Shown one piece after another: positions 17,082 through 26,365 of a stretch of 64,000 nt of DNA. Origin of the DNA: Treponema sp. (lineage in GTDB: Bacteria; Spirochaetota; Spirochaetia; Treponematales; Treponemataceae). The notes beneath the pieces are model-generated. The model saw only the letters and a program-made list of their open reading frames with translations, was not told the origin of the DNA and did no database searches. The number at the start of each line of letters is the position of its first letter. Within the stretch, counting starts at the first letter, position 1. Position numbers and translations under genes: made by a program. The DNA lies in contig JAAVAO010000054.1 of NCBI GenBank assembly GCA_014803985.1, positions 37,476-101,475 on the forward strand. Direction: 5' to 3'.

Positions 17082-17201
17082 TGATTTTATTTGAATTTTA
17101 TACATTTCTATTATGAGGGCTATGAGGGCGACTTATTGTTCCACTACGCAATCACGATCCGCTAGTTAGTTTTGCATAATTCTTGAGCATTGCGAAATGC
17201 C

Positions 17202-17230
17202 TTGATTTAAAAAATTAAAGCCACTAGAAT
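17202..17230 (+). promoter_or_regulatory. Promoter of the MATE gene (leaderless)
   Basis: TTGATT at 17202-17207, a 17-base spacer and TAGAAT at 17225-17230. Eight bases then lead to the ATG at 17239, and no Shine-Dalgarno site is present. Confidence 0.6.
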
Positions 17231-17238
17231 GTCCCATT

Positions 17239-18687
17239 ATGCTAGAGAAAGTAAAATCATTGTTTGGCGCACAGGATATGACAGTTGGCAGTCCAATGAA
17301 AGTGATTGCAAAATTCACGATTCCGTTATTGATTGGAAACCTTGCGCAACAACTGTATTCCACTGTTGACTCAGTTGTAGTGGGAAAATACTGTACAATT
17401 GAAAGAAATGGATATACAGGAGTTGACGCGCTTTCTGCTGTTGGCGCTTCAGGGCCAATAATCAATTTGCTTATAGTGCTTTTTATAGCAATTGCTACGG
17501 GAGCAGGCATTTTAGTTGCGCAGTATTTTGGAGCAAAAGATAAGGAACGCTTGAGTTCTTGTGTTGGAACGTCAATTACATTAGTTTTTATCGCAGGACT
17601 GTTCTTTACCGTTGTAGGGTTGGTTCTGTCTCGTCCGCTTTTAACGCTTATCAACACACCGCAAAAATATATCGACCTTGCTGCATCGTATTTGCAAATC
17701 TCATTTATAGGTCTTATCGGAATGGCGTTTTATAATATCATTTCGGGAATTTTGCGTGGACTAGGCGACAGTTTTTATCCTCTTGTGTATCTTTTAGTTT
17801 CATCTGCGCTAAACATTGTATTGGACATTTTATTCGTTGCGTCTCTTGGATGGGGCGTTCATGGAGTTGCATGGGCGACAATAATTTCACAAGGCGTTTC
17901 AGCCGTTTTGTGCATAATACGTCTTACCAGAATGAAAAACATCCTTTCCATAAATACAAAGGAATTAGTGCCAAATAAAGAAATGACTTTATGCACTTTA
18001 AAGCTGGGGCTTCCCGCTGGCATTACACAAGGAGTTTTTTCATTGGCAATGGTAATGGTTCAAAACCTCACAAATAAAATGGGAGATTTTGTACCTGCTA
18101 TAAACGTGGCGATTATGAGGGTGGATGGATTTGCAGTTCTGCCTGCCTTTACATTTGGTCTTGCAATTTCAACGTACATAGGACAAAATATCGGAGCGCG
18201 AAAACAAGAACGATTAAAACCTGGAGAACGTTCGGCTCTTGTTCTTGCGCTTGGAATTTCATCCATGATTGTAAGTGCCCTGTTTATTTTTGGAAAATGT
18301 TTTATTGGTTTTTTCATAAATAAAGACACAACGGATGCACACATTTACCAAAGCGTTGTTGCACTTGGCGGAAGGGGTTTGCGAATTTTAGCAGTAGGGT
18401 ATATTGCGTTGGGAATTCAACAGATATACGCAGGAATACTTCGAGCCGCTGGAGATACAATGTCCTCGATGATAATTTCAATTATCACAACTGTAGTAGT
18501 AAGAGTGCCTCTCGCCTATACAATAGCATTTTTTACTCGTTCAGAACAATGGCAAAATGGACATCCCGACGCTCTGTTTTTATCCCTAGTAACAAGCTGG
18601 ACTCTCAATGCAACACTCACCTTTCTGCGCTATAAACAAGGAAAATGGAAAAAAATAGATTTAATTGGAAAAAAGGACGAATGCTAG
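17239..18687 (+). CDS. MATE-family efflux transporter
   Basis: 482 residues with twelve predicted membrane helices in two similar halves. Conserved features include P-L-L-I-G-N-L-A-Q-Q-L-Y-S-T-V-D-S near residue 30, G-L-G-D-S-F-Y-P near 175 and the second-half G-L-P-A-G-I-T-Q-G near 257. These are typical of the NorM/DinF-like group that expels cationic or lipophilic compounds using Na+ or H+ gradients. The substrate cannot be read from the sequence. Monocistronic: it has its own promoter, and the next gene is convergent. Confidence 0.9.
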   Translation: MLEKVKSLFGAQDMTVGSPMKVIAKFTIPLLIGNLAQQLYSTVDSVVVGKYCTIERNGYTGVDALSAVGASGPIINLLIVLFIAIATGAGILVAQYFGAKDKERLSSCVGTSITLVFIAGLFFTVVGLVLSRPLLTLINTPQKYIDLAASYLQISFIGLIGMAFYNIISGILRGLGDSFYPLVYLLVSSALNIVLDILFVASLGWGVHGVAWATIISQGVSAVLCIIRLTRMKNILSINTKELVPNKEMTLCTLKLGLPAGITQGVFSLAMVMVQNLTNKMGDFVPAINVAIMRVDGFAVLPAFTFGLAISTYIGQNIGARKQERLKPGERSALVLALGISSMIVSALFIFGKCFIGFFINKDTTDAHIYQSVVALGGRGLRILAVGYIALGIQQIYAGILRAAGDTMSSMIISIITTVVVRVPLAYTIAFFTRSEQWQNGHPDALFLSLVTSWTLNATLTFLRYKQGKWKKIDLIGKKDEC

Positions 18688-18831
18688 AATTATAGTGATA
18701 AAATAAATGCTGCTTTTCATTCGTTTCACGTTTCACTTGCTATGCTATCAAAATGTGCTAGAGCGTTTTTAATGTAGATAAATGCAAAAAGTGGAAGTGT
18801 GTGTAGGGACTGTTGATAGAGTACAGCGCAT

Positions 18832-19596
18832 TTAATCTGCGTTTATTGTATTTTGACTATTTTCTGCTGGAATATTTTTTGGAGATTGGGAGGAAGTGGT
18901 TTGCGTCTCCTCATTTTTTTCATCAACGGAAGATTCAGGCAATGCGGACTGAACGGACTCCGTTTGAGGAATGGAAGAAGCCTTTTTAGCCGCTCTTTTT
19001 GCAGTGTTTTTCTTTGCTGTATCAGAAATCGACAGCCAAATCTTTTTTAAATTCAACTTCATCTTTAGTCCATACACAAATTTATTGCCATAATAATTTG
19101 TAAGGCTTTCATGTGAGAAAGTTCCCTTGTTCAGCAAAAATTGGTAGCCCCAAAACACATCAAAAAAAACATAGTCCAAAACAGAAAACTTCCAACCAAG
19201 TATTGGAGTCGCTGTTATCGCAGATTCATTGTTCTCGTAGCTTTTGCCTCTGAACATACAAAAATCAGTGGCGAAATCACTTCCAATGTAGAATCCTTCA
19301 AGACCTTTAAAAAAAGGATAAAAAAATATGCCGACTTTCACTCCTACGGTTACGCATACTGTGTCAGACTCTTTGGGAAAGAGAACCATGTGAGAAATTC
19401 CCGGTCGAATAGAAAAGAAGTCAAAACACTGTATTTCATATTTTGCACCAAGTCCATATCCATTGTATTTCAAGCCAGTACTCAAGTAACTCAAATCAAA
19501 AGTGAGCATTCTCTTGCCCACAAATGTTTCGGCGTTTAAAAAGGCATACTGTGTAAAAAAGATGAGAATGACTAAAATAAATCTCCGGGCATTCAT
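18832..19596 (-). CDS. Predicted outer-membrane beta-barrel protein, unknown family
   Basis: 254 residues with a signal peptide ending F-L-N-A near residue 22. Residues about 23-190 alternate hydrophobic and polar residues with many aromatic strand ends (L-S-Y-L-S-T-G-L-K-Y, V-F-W-G-Y-Q-F), consistent with a small barrel. The last 60 residues are Lys/Ala- then Ser/Glu/Gln-rich and look disordered. No family is recognised. It starts one base after the stop of the upstream lipoprotein gene with a GGGAG site, so the two are translated from one message and may act together in the envelope. Confidence 0.7.
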   Translation of the reverse strand: MNARRFILVILIFFTQYAFLNAETFVGKRMLTFDLSYLSTGLKYNGYGLGAKYEIQCFDFFSIRPGISHMVLFPKESDTVCVTVGVKVGIFFYPFFKGLEGFYIGSDFATDFCMFRGKSYENNESAITATPILGWKFSVLDYVFFDVFWGYQFLLNKGTFSHESLTNYYGNKFVYGLKMKLNLKKIWLSISDTAKKNTAKRAAKKASSIPQTESVQSALPESSVDEKNEETQTTSSQSPKNIPAENSQNTINAD

Positions 19597-19597
19597 A

Positions 19598-20497
19598 TCA
19601 AAAATACTCCCTAAATTGCGGATATAAAGCTAAGTATTCTTCCACAGCCTCGTTATAGTATTCAAATCGACAGGTAAAAAGCTTTTGAAATCCGTCCATA
19701 TAAAAAAAATCGCCAGGCAAAAAACCGTTTATATTCACGCCCGATGTTTCAACCTCATATCCAATTTTCGCAATGCTTGATGAGAGGACTTTCATAATAA
19801 AGCCTGTACAAATATAACTCCTTTTATCTTTAAAATATTCTGAAGGTTCTTTTTCTAAAGGCATAGATACAAGCGCATCTTCTCCGCTAAAATCCGTCTT
19901 CTTCATTTTCGTCATATTTTGCTTATATATAATGGGCATAAAAAAAGCCGATGACAAATTATATGCAAATCTTTCGTCCTCTTTTTGAGCATACTCTATC
20001 AATGCCTTGCAATTTTCCCACTCCACTTCAGTACACGGAATTGCGACTACAGTGCAAGAGGAACGGGATGCATCAACAGTTTTCAAAAAGACATTGGATT
20101 TCAAGTCGGTAACTTTCTCCCGCTTTATTGTATTTTTTCCCTTCATAGTTGAACCGATAAAATTATCGGTCAAATTAAAATTGATTGCAACATGAGAATA
20201 GTAGTTTCCGTCAGGAGCGTTACCCATAATTCCCAGCATAGAACGCCACAGATTTCCGATTCTAAAGTTCTTTCCATACGTTATATGATAAAAACGCAGA
20301 AAAATAAATTTCCCGTTTTCAAATTCACTGCTATATGGCAAGGAATCGTTAATATCCGTGATAAAATATGCCGATTGAGGCTCAAAACGTTCAAACTCCC
20401 TTTGAGAAACGCTTGTAGACTTGCACGAGAAAAAAATAATGCCGCAACAAAATAAGACAATCTTTAGGATTCTACTATTATATAATCTTTTTGTCAT
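19598..20497 (-). CDS. Lipoprotein with a possible permuted NlpC/P60-like fold
   Basis: 299 residues. The lipoprotein signal ends F-F-S-C-K-S (Cys near residue 25). The middle has G-N-Y-Y-S-H-V-A-I-N-F and later R-S-Y-I-C-T-G-F-I, a His-then-Cys order seen in permuted papain-like (YiiX/NlpC-P60-type) hydrolases. This would suggest a peptidoglycan or amide hydrolase anchored in the envelope. The match is by motif only and moderate; it could be an unrelated lipoprotein. The upstream 418-base gap to aspS is mostly the inverted repeat copy B. Confidence 0.55.
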   Translation of the reverse strand: MTKRLYNSRILKIVLFCCGIIFFSCKSTSVSQREFERFEPQSAYFITDINDSLPYSSEFENGKFIFLRFYHITYGKNFRIGNLWRSMLGIMGNAPDGNYYSHVAINFNLTDNFIGSTMKGKNTIKREKVTDLKSNVFLKTVDASRSSCTVVAIPCTEVEWENCKALIEYAQKEDERFAYNLSSAFFMPIIYKQNMTKMKKTDFSGEDALVSMPLEKEPSEYFKDKRSYICTGFIMKVLSSSIAKIGYEVETSGVNINGFLPGDFFYMDGFQKLFTCRFEYYNEAVEEYLALYPQFREYF

Positions 20498-20526
20498 TTT
20501 TTTACTTTATAAAAAGGTTTAAAATC

Positions 20527-20805
20527 AACAACTAAAATGATACGCAGGGTTGCTCCTCCACCCTGCTAACGCGTTTAATGCGAGTTTTGAAAATAACATT
20601 CGCAAAGGCGCAGAGGCGAAAGATACATTGTTCTTCTAGTTTTAATTCCTCGACTTTCGCCTTCAGTTTTGCTACCTCGCATGGCTCGGCTTTACGCAAA
20701 ACTAGGTAAGCATGATTTTGCCTTTCTCACTGCAACTGGAAGAATGTTTTTCAATCTTCTCAAAAACTCGCCTTATTACATTGCCGTTTCCGCTTGAAAC
20801 TTCGA
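20527..20805 (-). repeat. ~290-bp modular repeat, inverted copy B
   Basis: Reverse complement of copy A at 14993-15290 with scattered substitutions and small indels. Shared blocks include the CTCCACCCTGCTAAC end, the CTTTCGCC hairpin, the GCAAAACT hairpin and TGCAACTGGAAGAATG. The pair encloses asnB, the MATE gene and the two envelope genes. Nothing else is seen in the 20498-20915 gap. Confidence 0.85.
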
Positions 20806-20915
20806 CATCAAGTCTGCGACTTGCGTACTTGTTTTGAAAGTATTTCATTGCGAAACGGCGTTTTCAGCACCTCCCGAATCAGAAGATTTTCTCGTTGTTG
20901 AAAAATAAAAAACGT

Positions 20916-22757
20916 TTAAATGGCACACTTTAGATGAAGTTCATTCAATTGCGCCTCGTCAATTTCGCTCGGGCAATCATCAAGTGGAGACGATGCCAAG
21001 TTATTTTTCGGGAACGCAATTACTTCGTGGATAGACTCTTCGTGGCACATAAGCATTACAAGGCGGTCAAGTCCCGGGGCAATTCCTCCGTGAGGCGGTG
21101 CACCAAACGTAAACGCCTGAACTAAAAATCCAAACGCCTTTTCTGCACGTTCTCGACTATACCCCACGATTTCAAAAATTCTTTCTTGAAGTGCAGGGTC
21201 GTTTATACGCATACTGCCGGAAGCCAGTTCATATCCATTTAAAACCAAGTCATAGAGGTCGCCTTTTACGCTGCCAGGGTCGGATTCAAGCGTGTCCCAG
21301 TATTTTTTTTGTGGCAATGTAAACATGTGATGCTCCGTTTCCCAGTGGTTTTCATCTTCATTCCATGCAAAATACGGAAAATCAATAATCCACACAAAAT
21401 GAAATTCATCGTCTTTATTGTAAAGGTTTAAATCCTTTCCCAGTTGTTTTCTTACTGCTCCAAGCGCAGTGCAAGCCGTCTGCCATTTTTCGTCACTGAC
21501 AAACAGCAAAAGATCGTTGTGTTCAGCCCCCAGTTTTGGACAAATTTCACTTTCCTTTCCTACAAAAAATTTGGAGATTCCGCCTTCAAAATGCAATGAA
21601 GTGTTGTTAGAATCAGATCCAACCACTTTCATCCATGCAAGTCCCTTTGCCTTGTAGGTTTTTGCAACGCCTTCCAACGCCTCAATTCCTTTTCGACTGT
21701 ATGTATCTGCAACGTTTTTCACAACCAACACTTTTATTCCGCTTCTTTTGTGTCTTTCAACATCCTTTCCCGCATTTTCTGCGCCTGCTTTGAAGGCGTT
21801 AAAGTCGCTCAAATCCGCCATAAATGTTGCATCTTGCATTTTCATATCAAAACGCAAGTCCGGCTTGTCGCTGCCATAAAAGTCAAAGGCATCTTCCCAA
21901 GAAAGTCTGTCGAATTTTACAGGCAAATCGTAGTTCATCGTTTTTTTAAAGACAAAACGCAACATATTTTCTGTCACATCAAGAACTTCTTCACGGTTTG
22001 TAAAACTCATTTCCATATCAATTTGCGTAAATTCAGGCTGGCGATCACCGCGAGCATCTTCATCACGATAGCATCTTGCAATTTGAAAATACTTGTCAAA
22101 TCCAGAAACCATCAAAAGCTGCTTATAGAGTTGGGGGCTTTGTGGAAGGGAATAAAATGTTCCCGGATGAACACGACTGGGCACTACATAATCCCTTGCG
22201 CCCTCTGGCGTGGACTTAATAAAAGTGGGCGTTTCGATTTCCAAAAAACCTTCATTTGTCAAGAATTCGCGTACGGCAAATGTTACTTTTGAACGCAGTA
22301 TAATATTTTTCTGCATAGCATCGCGGCGTAAATCCAAATATCTATATTTTAATCGTAAATCTTCATTTGGAATAACAATAGTTCCGTCTTTTTGACGAAC
22401 TTCGCCAATCGCAAAAGGGAGTTCCTGGCTTGTGGTAAAAACTTCTATTTCCTCCGCTTCAACTTCAATTTCGCCAGTCGCCATATCGGGATTTATATCT
22501 TTTTCACTTCGGGCAGAAACTTTTCCACGAACGGCAATGCAATATTCACTCTTCAAGGACTCAACTGTCTTTCTTACTGTTTCATCTGCGCCATCACCAA
22601 CAACAACTTGTGTAATTCCATATCTATCTCGAAGCAAAACAAAGGTAAGTCCGCCGAGTTCACGTGTCCTATGCACCCAACCATTTAATATAACATCTTT
22701 ACCAACATCTTTCTTGCGCAAATCCCCGCAAGTACAAGTTCTCTTTGTGCTTTCCAT
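20916..22757 (-). CDS. aspS: Aspartate-tRNA ligase
   Basis: 613 residues, slightly longer than the bacterial norm near 590. An N-terminal OB-fold anticodon domain (G-W-V-H-R-T-R-E-L-G) is followed by the class II core: Q-S-P-Q-L-Y-K-Q-L-L-M, motif 2 R-C-Y-R-D-E-D-A-R-G-D-R-Q-P-E-F-T-Q near 220, a bacterial-type GAD insertion domain, and motif 3 G-G-I-A-P-G-L-D-R near 555. It charges tRNA-Asp with aspartate. Whether it is discriminating cannot be told from the reading done here. No Shine-Dalgarno site precedes the ATG; a TAGAAT box ends nine bases upstream. Confidence 0.95.
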   Translation of the reverse strand: MESTKRTCTCGDLRKKDVGKDVILNGWVHRTRELGGLTFVLLRDRYGITQVVVGDGADETVRKTVESLKSEYCIAVRGKVSARSEKDINPDMATGEIEVEAEEIEVFTTSQELPFAIGEVRQKDGTIVIPNEDLRLKYRYLDLRRDAMQKNIILRSKVTFAVREFLTNEGFLEIETPTFIKSTPEGARDYVVPSRVHPGTFYSLPQSPQLYKQLLMVSGFDKYFQIARCYRDEDARGDRQPEFTQIDMEMSFTNREEVLDVTENMLRFVFKKTMNYDLPVKFDRLSWEDAFDFYGSDKPDLRFDMKMQDATFMADLSDFNAFKAGAENAGKDVERHKRSGIKVLVVKNVADTYSRKGIEALEGVAKTYKAKGLAWMKVVGSDSNNTSLHFEGGISKFFVGKESEICPKLGAEHNDLLLFVSDEKWQTACTALGAVRKQLGKDLNLYNKDDEFHFVWIIDFPYFAWNEDENHWETEHHMFTLPQKKYWDTLESDPGSVKGDLYDLVLNGYELASGSMRINDPALQERIFEIVGYSRERAEKAFGFLVQAFTFGAPPHGGIAPGLDRLVMLMCHEESIHEVIAFPKNNLASSPLDDCPSEIDEAQLNELHLKCAI

Positions 22758-22920
22758 AATGAGATTATTCTAACGAAAAGCAAATGATTTTACAATGCAA
22801 ACTTGAAGTAAAAATCTGCACACAAATTTTTGCGTTTTTTGTCTGCAACAATGGCAAAAATGTGAGCAAACGAAAACGGCAGTAAATAAGCGAGTTTTTG
22901 CAAGAAAACACTCAAGGTAA

Positions 22921-22953
22921 AAAAGCGCAACACGACTTAGTTGCGCTTTTTTA
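22921..22953. terminator. Bidirectional intrinsic terminator
   Basis: AAAAAGCGCAAC (22921-22932) pairs with GTTGCGCTTTTTT (22941-22953) across an 8-base loop. It directly follows the stop of the minus-strand lipoprotein pseudogene. Confidence 0.75.
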
Positions 22954-22958
22954 CACCA

Positions 22959-24437
22959 TTACTTTTTAATATACGCCTTCTCATATCCTCTGTCACTCAT
23001 ATAACCGAGAACAGGAGTGTCTTTATAAGTGTCTGAAGTTGTCGGCAACCCGTTGCATATAATTCCATCGACTGGAACATTTTCCGTAGGTATTGTCATA
23101 CATTTCCAAGCACCCGTAAACCTGTCATTGACTACGCCGTCTTTAACAGAAGTCATATCATTTTGCCAAGCGATGCGAACCGTTGATGGAGTTTGCGTGA
23201 ATGATGAGAAGAAGTAAGAAATATACGGCACGTATTTTCCATTTTCTTCTTTGACATTGATAGTTATGTTTGTGCCAGTTGACAAATATGAATCAACAGT
23301 TCTTACATCAGGTGCTGCTTTGTAGTTAGAAAGATATGCATATTTTAAATCGCCTTTTCCGCTGTTATAATACGCAATGTGTATTCTGCCTTTCTTGTCA
23401 ACGCACATATCCACATACCAACTGGCAGTTGAAGAATCTATCACTGTTCAAAATTGGCATTGACACATCATCATTCAAATAAAAGTATGACCGCATATTC
23501 CCTTTGACAGCAGTATGAGAAACTCCCGCTTCGTCTTTGTATGTGTAAGTCTCGCTTTCTTCGTCAGGAGAACAAAGAGACGCTTCGTCATAAACCCTCA
23601 TTTCAACGGCAAAATATTTTGTCTGCGGATTATTCGGATCAAATTTATTCCCGTCATATTCGTATATTTTATTGTAAGGGGAGACAGAATCCTCGCTGTA
23701 TGTAAAAACATCCGCCTGTATTCTTTTTTGAATTCCAGTAACGCATATAGGCTCTTCATTTATCGGCGTGGAAGAAAGAGAACCATCCTCTTTTTGACTG
23801 TAAAAATACAACTCTATCAAGGATGCGTTATTGTCGTCTCCAACTTGACCTTCCAGTATGAACTTCGAGCCATATCCGTCTGCATTTGCGGTGTTTATTT
23901 TTCCATTGTCAAGGATTCCTGAAGGGCGTTCAAGAATCAATAAGGGGGGAGGGTATTATCGATTGTAAAAGATTTTGTTTGTTTTGTCTGCCGCCCTGAA
24001 TTATCAGTTGCTGTGACAGTAGCTTCATAAGATCCATCGGGAATAGGATGATTAGGGTCTTTGGGGTTGATTATACAGTTCCATTCATTTCCATTTTCTG
24101 ATATAGTGGCGGTGAAATTGTATACTCCGTTTTGTGTGACAGGGGTTTCTGAACTAGTGGTGGATGTGGAAATTTTTGTGTCTTTTAAAATAACTTCAAT
24201 TGATCGCAAGCCTTTGTCATCGGAACAAGATCCGCTCATAACGATTGGCACGACTTTATCATTGCCATTAGGATCTTTGCTATTAGCAGTAACAACTGCA
24301 TCTGCGTGCGGCGTTACAATTTCAATTGAAGGAGGTTCTGTATCAATGGATTCTCCAAGTCCAACATTACAAGAAATTGTTGCAAGCACGCTACAAGCCA
24401 TTATAGCCAGTAATAAAATATAACTTTTCTTATTCAT
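22959..24437 (-). pseudogene. Frameshifted Ig-like lipoprotein gene
   Basis: Three overlapping reading frames together encode one protein. 24437-23937 has a lipoprotein signal (T-I-S-C) and an Ig-like module ending S-F-T-I-D-N-T-L-P-P. 23940-23398 continues with L-I-L-E-R-P-S-G, and 23444-22959 continues with I-D-S-S-T-A-S-W-Y-V-D-M-C-V-D-K-K-G-R-I-H-I. The first shift is at a run of six Cs (six Gs on the plus strand, 23944-23949), where one extra base restores the frame. The second is near 23440 and may also hide a deletion. The protein would be a surface lipoprotein with Ig-like and repeat modules. Slippage control at the first site is possible; the second shift argues for decay. Confidence 0.75.
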
Positions 24438-24662
24438 AAAGACCTCTGATACCAAAAAATCAAAAAAAATGAAAAGAACACTCTCTGTTTTATTATCGGT
24501 CAGAATATTCTAAAATACAAGAAAAATTACTTGCGGTGTTGTGCGTTCTGTTTGCAGAGTGTTTTTATGATTCTAAACAACATAACGGTAGATTGCTATG
24601 GATTTACAGTTTTTGCGATGACAAGACATTAGCCATGTTTGACAGCACAGTATACAAAAAGG

Positions 24663-24725
24663 GAGGCGGAATGCAAGGAATTAAACAGTAAAACAATGCA
24701 CCTTCCATCCGGTATTTTCCGCCTC
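24663..24725 (+). other. Long-range inverted repeat upstream of the DUF2259 gene
   Basis: GAGGCGGAA (24663-24671) pairs with TTCCGCCTC (24717-24725), with further complementarity inside. It is the only structure seen in the 405-base gap 24438-24842; no promoter could be assigned with confidence. Confidence 0.35.
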
Positions 24726-24842
24726 GTTATTGTGAGTGTATTGGTTTGCACGATGATGAAAGAGGGGGAAAATTTACTAAAGACTTACAATTTTATTCCG
24801 AAAATGTAAACAAAAAGAGCGTAACTTTTAATTGGGGGAACT

Positions 24843-25565
24843 ATGAAAAAGTATATTGCAGGTGGATTGATTGTTTTTATGGCTATGATTGCCTCGTTCG
24901 CAGGGGATTCAGCTGTTTTTGTTGATGGCGGATTCTCTCCCGATGGAAAATATTATGCATTTGGACAATACGGAAAGACAGACAAGAAATTTCAAGGTTG
25001 GGCTGAAATTTATACGGTCGATGTTGAAAAAAATGTTTACACGTCCGATGGAGTTTTTATAACAAAACCGTCTTCATCAACATACAATAAGTCGGGAAAA
25101 GAGGTGTATGAAGCGCTTGCTGCAAGAAGCAGGGCAATAACAGGGAAATATTCGTTTGCTCCCGCAAAACCTGATTGCATTTTATATATTCGGGAAGATG
25201 AGAATAAATCTGGAACTGATGCCATCTCATTTAAGGATTTTTCAGGTTCTGTTTCAGACGAGCAAGCGCATTATTCAGTAAAATTGATTTCCGATGTTTC
25301 TGGAAGTGGAGAAAATATAAAGTCGTCATTTGTGATTATGCTTGAAAAAGTTGATGAGAATGGCAAGACTATTGCAACGCAAAAAATAGGCTCTCCAAAT
25401 ATCGTGCGTTCAGGAGTGAGTGCATATAAGATAGAAAAAATCGTTTGCGATAATTCAGGAAATAACATTGTATTTATTATAGAAAAAACGGTTGAAGACA
25501 AAACGGGCGTGAACATCCGCTATATGATTGAAAGTGCAAAACTTTCCGCTGATTTCTTTAATTAA
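24843..25565 (+). CDS. Secreted DUF2259-family protein
   Basis: 240 residues with a signal peptide cleaved near S-F-A-G (residue 20), then F-S-P-D-G-K-Y-Y-A-F-G-Q-Y-G, the opening typical of DUF2259 proteins common in spirochaetes, and several blade-like strands. The family has no established function; a periplasmic location is expected. A GGGGGA site precedes the ATG. Single gene, flanked by long non-coding stretches. Confidence 0.7.
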   Translation: MKKYIAGGLIVFMAMIASFAGDSAVFVDGGFSPDGKYYAFGQYGKTDKKFQGWAEIYTVDVEKNVYTSDGVFITKPSSSTYNKSGKEVYEALAARSRAITGKYSFAPAKPDCILYIREDENKSGTDAISFKDFSGSVSDEQAHYSVKLISDVSGSGENIKSSFVIMLEKVDENGKTIATQKIGSPNIVRSGVSAYKIEKIVCDNSGNNIVFIIEKTVEDKTGVNIRYMIESAKLSADFFN

Positions 25566-25989
25566 ACGTACGTTTTGAAAATACCTTTTCGTAAATAGAT
25601 CGATGCTTTCACTTTGCTTGCACCTGGCCACACGTTTCTACATTAGTTGTTGTAGATGCTAGGTCAGGTCGCACTTTTTATGAGTTTATCAGCGCAAAAA
25701 CAAGTATCTCGCCTTTGTAAATTCTGCAAGGATAAAGCAATTGATGCAGGACAACACACCGTTTTCCTCATTCTATTTGGTAAGGCTTGAGAGGTTACTC
25801 GCTGCCTTTGTGAACGCTGCCTGTCTGCAAACAGATACAGAAATTAAGCAGGAGATTGCTACTTTTTAAAAATTTTTCAAATTTTTTTTATTTTTTTTCA
25901 AAAACACTTCCGTTTTTCGCTCAAGAAATGCGTTAACTATTACAGAGGATAAAAAGACTTCTTTATAGGTAGAATGTCACGTTTTAATG

Positions 25990-26225
25990 CGGCAAGGATT
26001 GTAGGGGTTGCGACGGAAGATACAGTATTCTTTTACCTTTTATTTCTCGACTTTCGGTCGCAGGCAAAGCCCTGCTTACCCAGTTTTGTGCGCTTTGCAT
26101 ACAAAACTGGCTAGCGAGTTGCCATCGACTTTCGTCAGTACTTTTGTATGCGAATTTGCAATGCAAGCTCGATAGCAATTCCGTAGGAATTGCGTACAAT
26201 AGCGGAATCCCGAAAAGCCTGGTTG
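25990..26225 (-). repeat. Modular palindromic repeat, mosaic copy
   Basis: Holds CAGTTTTG...CAAAACTGG at 26081-26110, a TTTGCAATGCAAGCTCG module and TAGCAATTCCGTAGGAATTG at 26173-26192. Elsewhere these modules appear in other orders. The preceding 25566-25989 has no gene; it contains a T-rich stretch near 25870-25910 and nothing else recognised. Confidence 0.65.
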
Positions 26226-26365
26226 TTGTGTAGTAAAACGGAACAACAAGCCGCCCATGTTATAAAAATGTAAAACTCGACATTTGACTTTGTAAAACCC
26301 TTTTTATCCTCGCTAGGATGTAGTTTGCATTTTAGAGTTTTTTGACCCTATCTTTAGGAGGCTTT

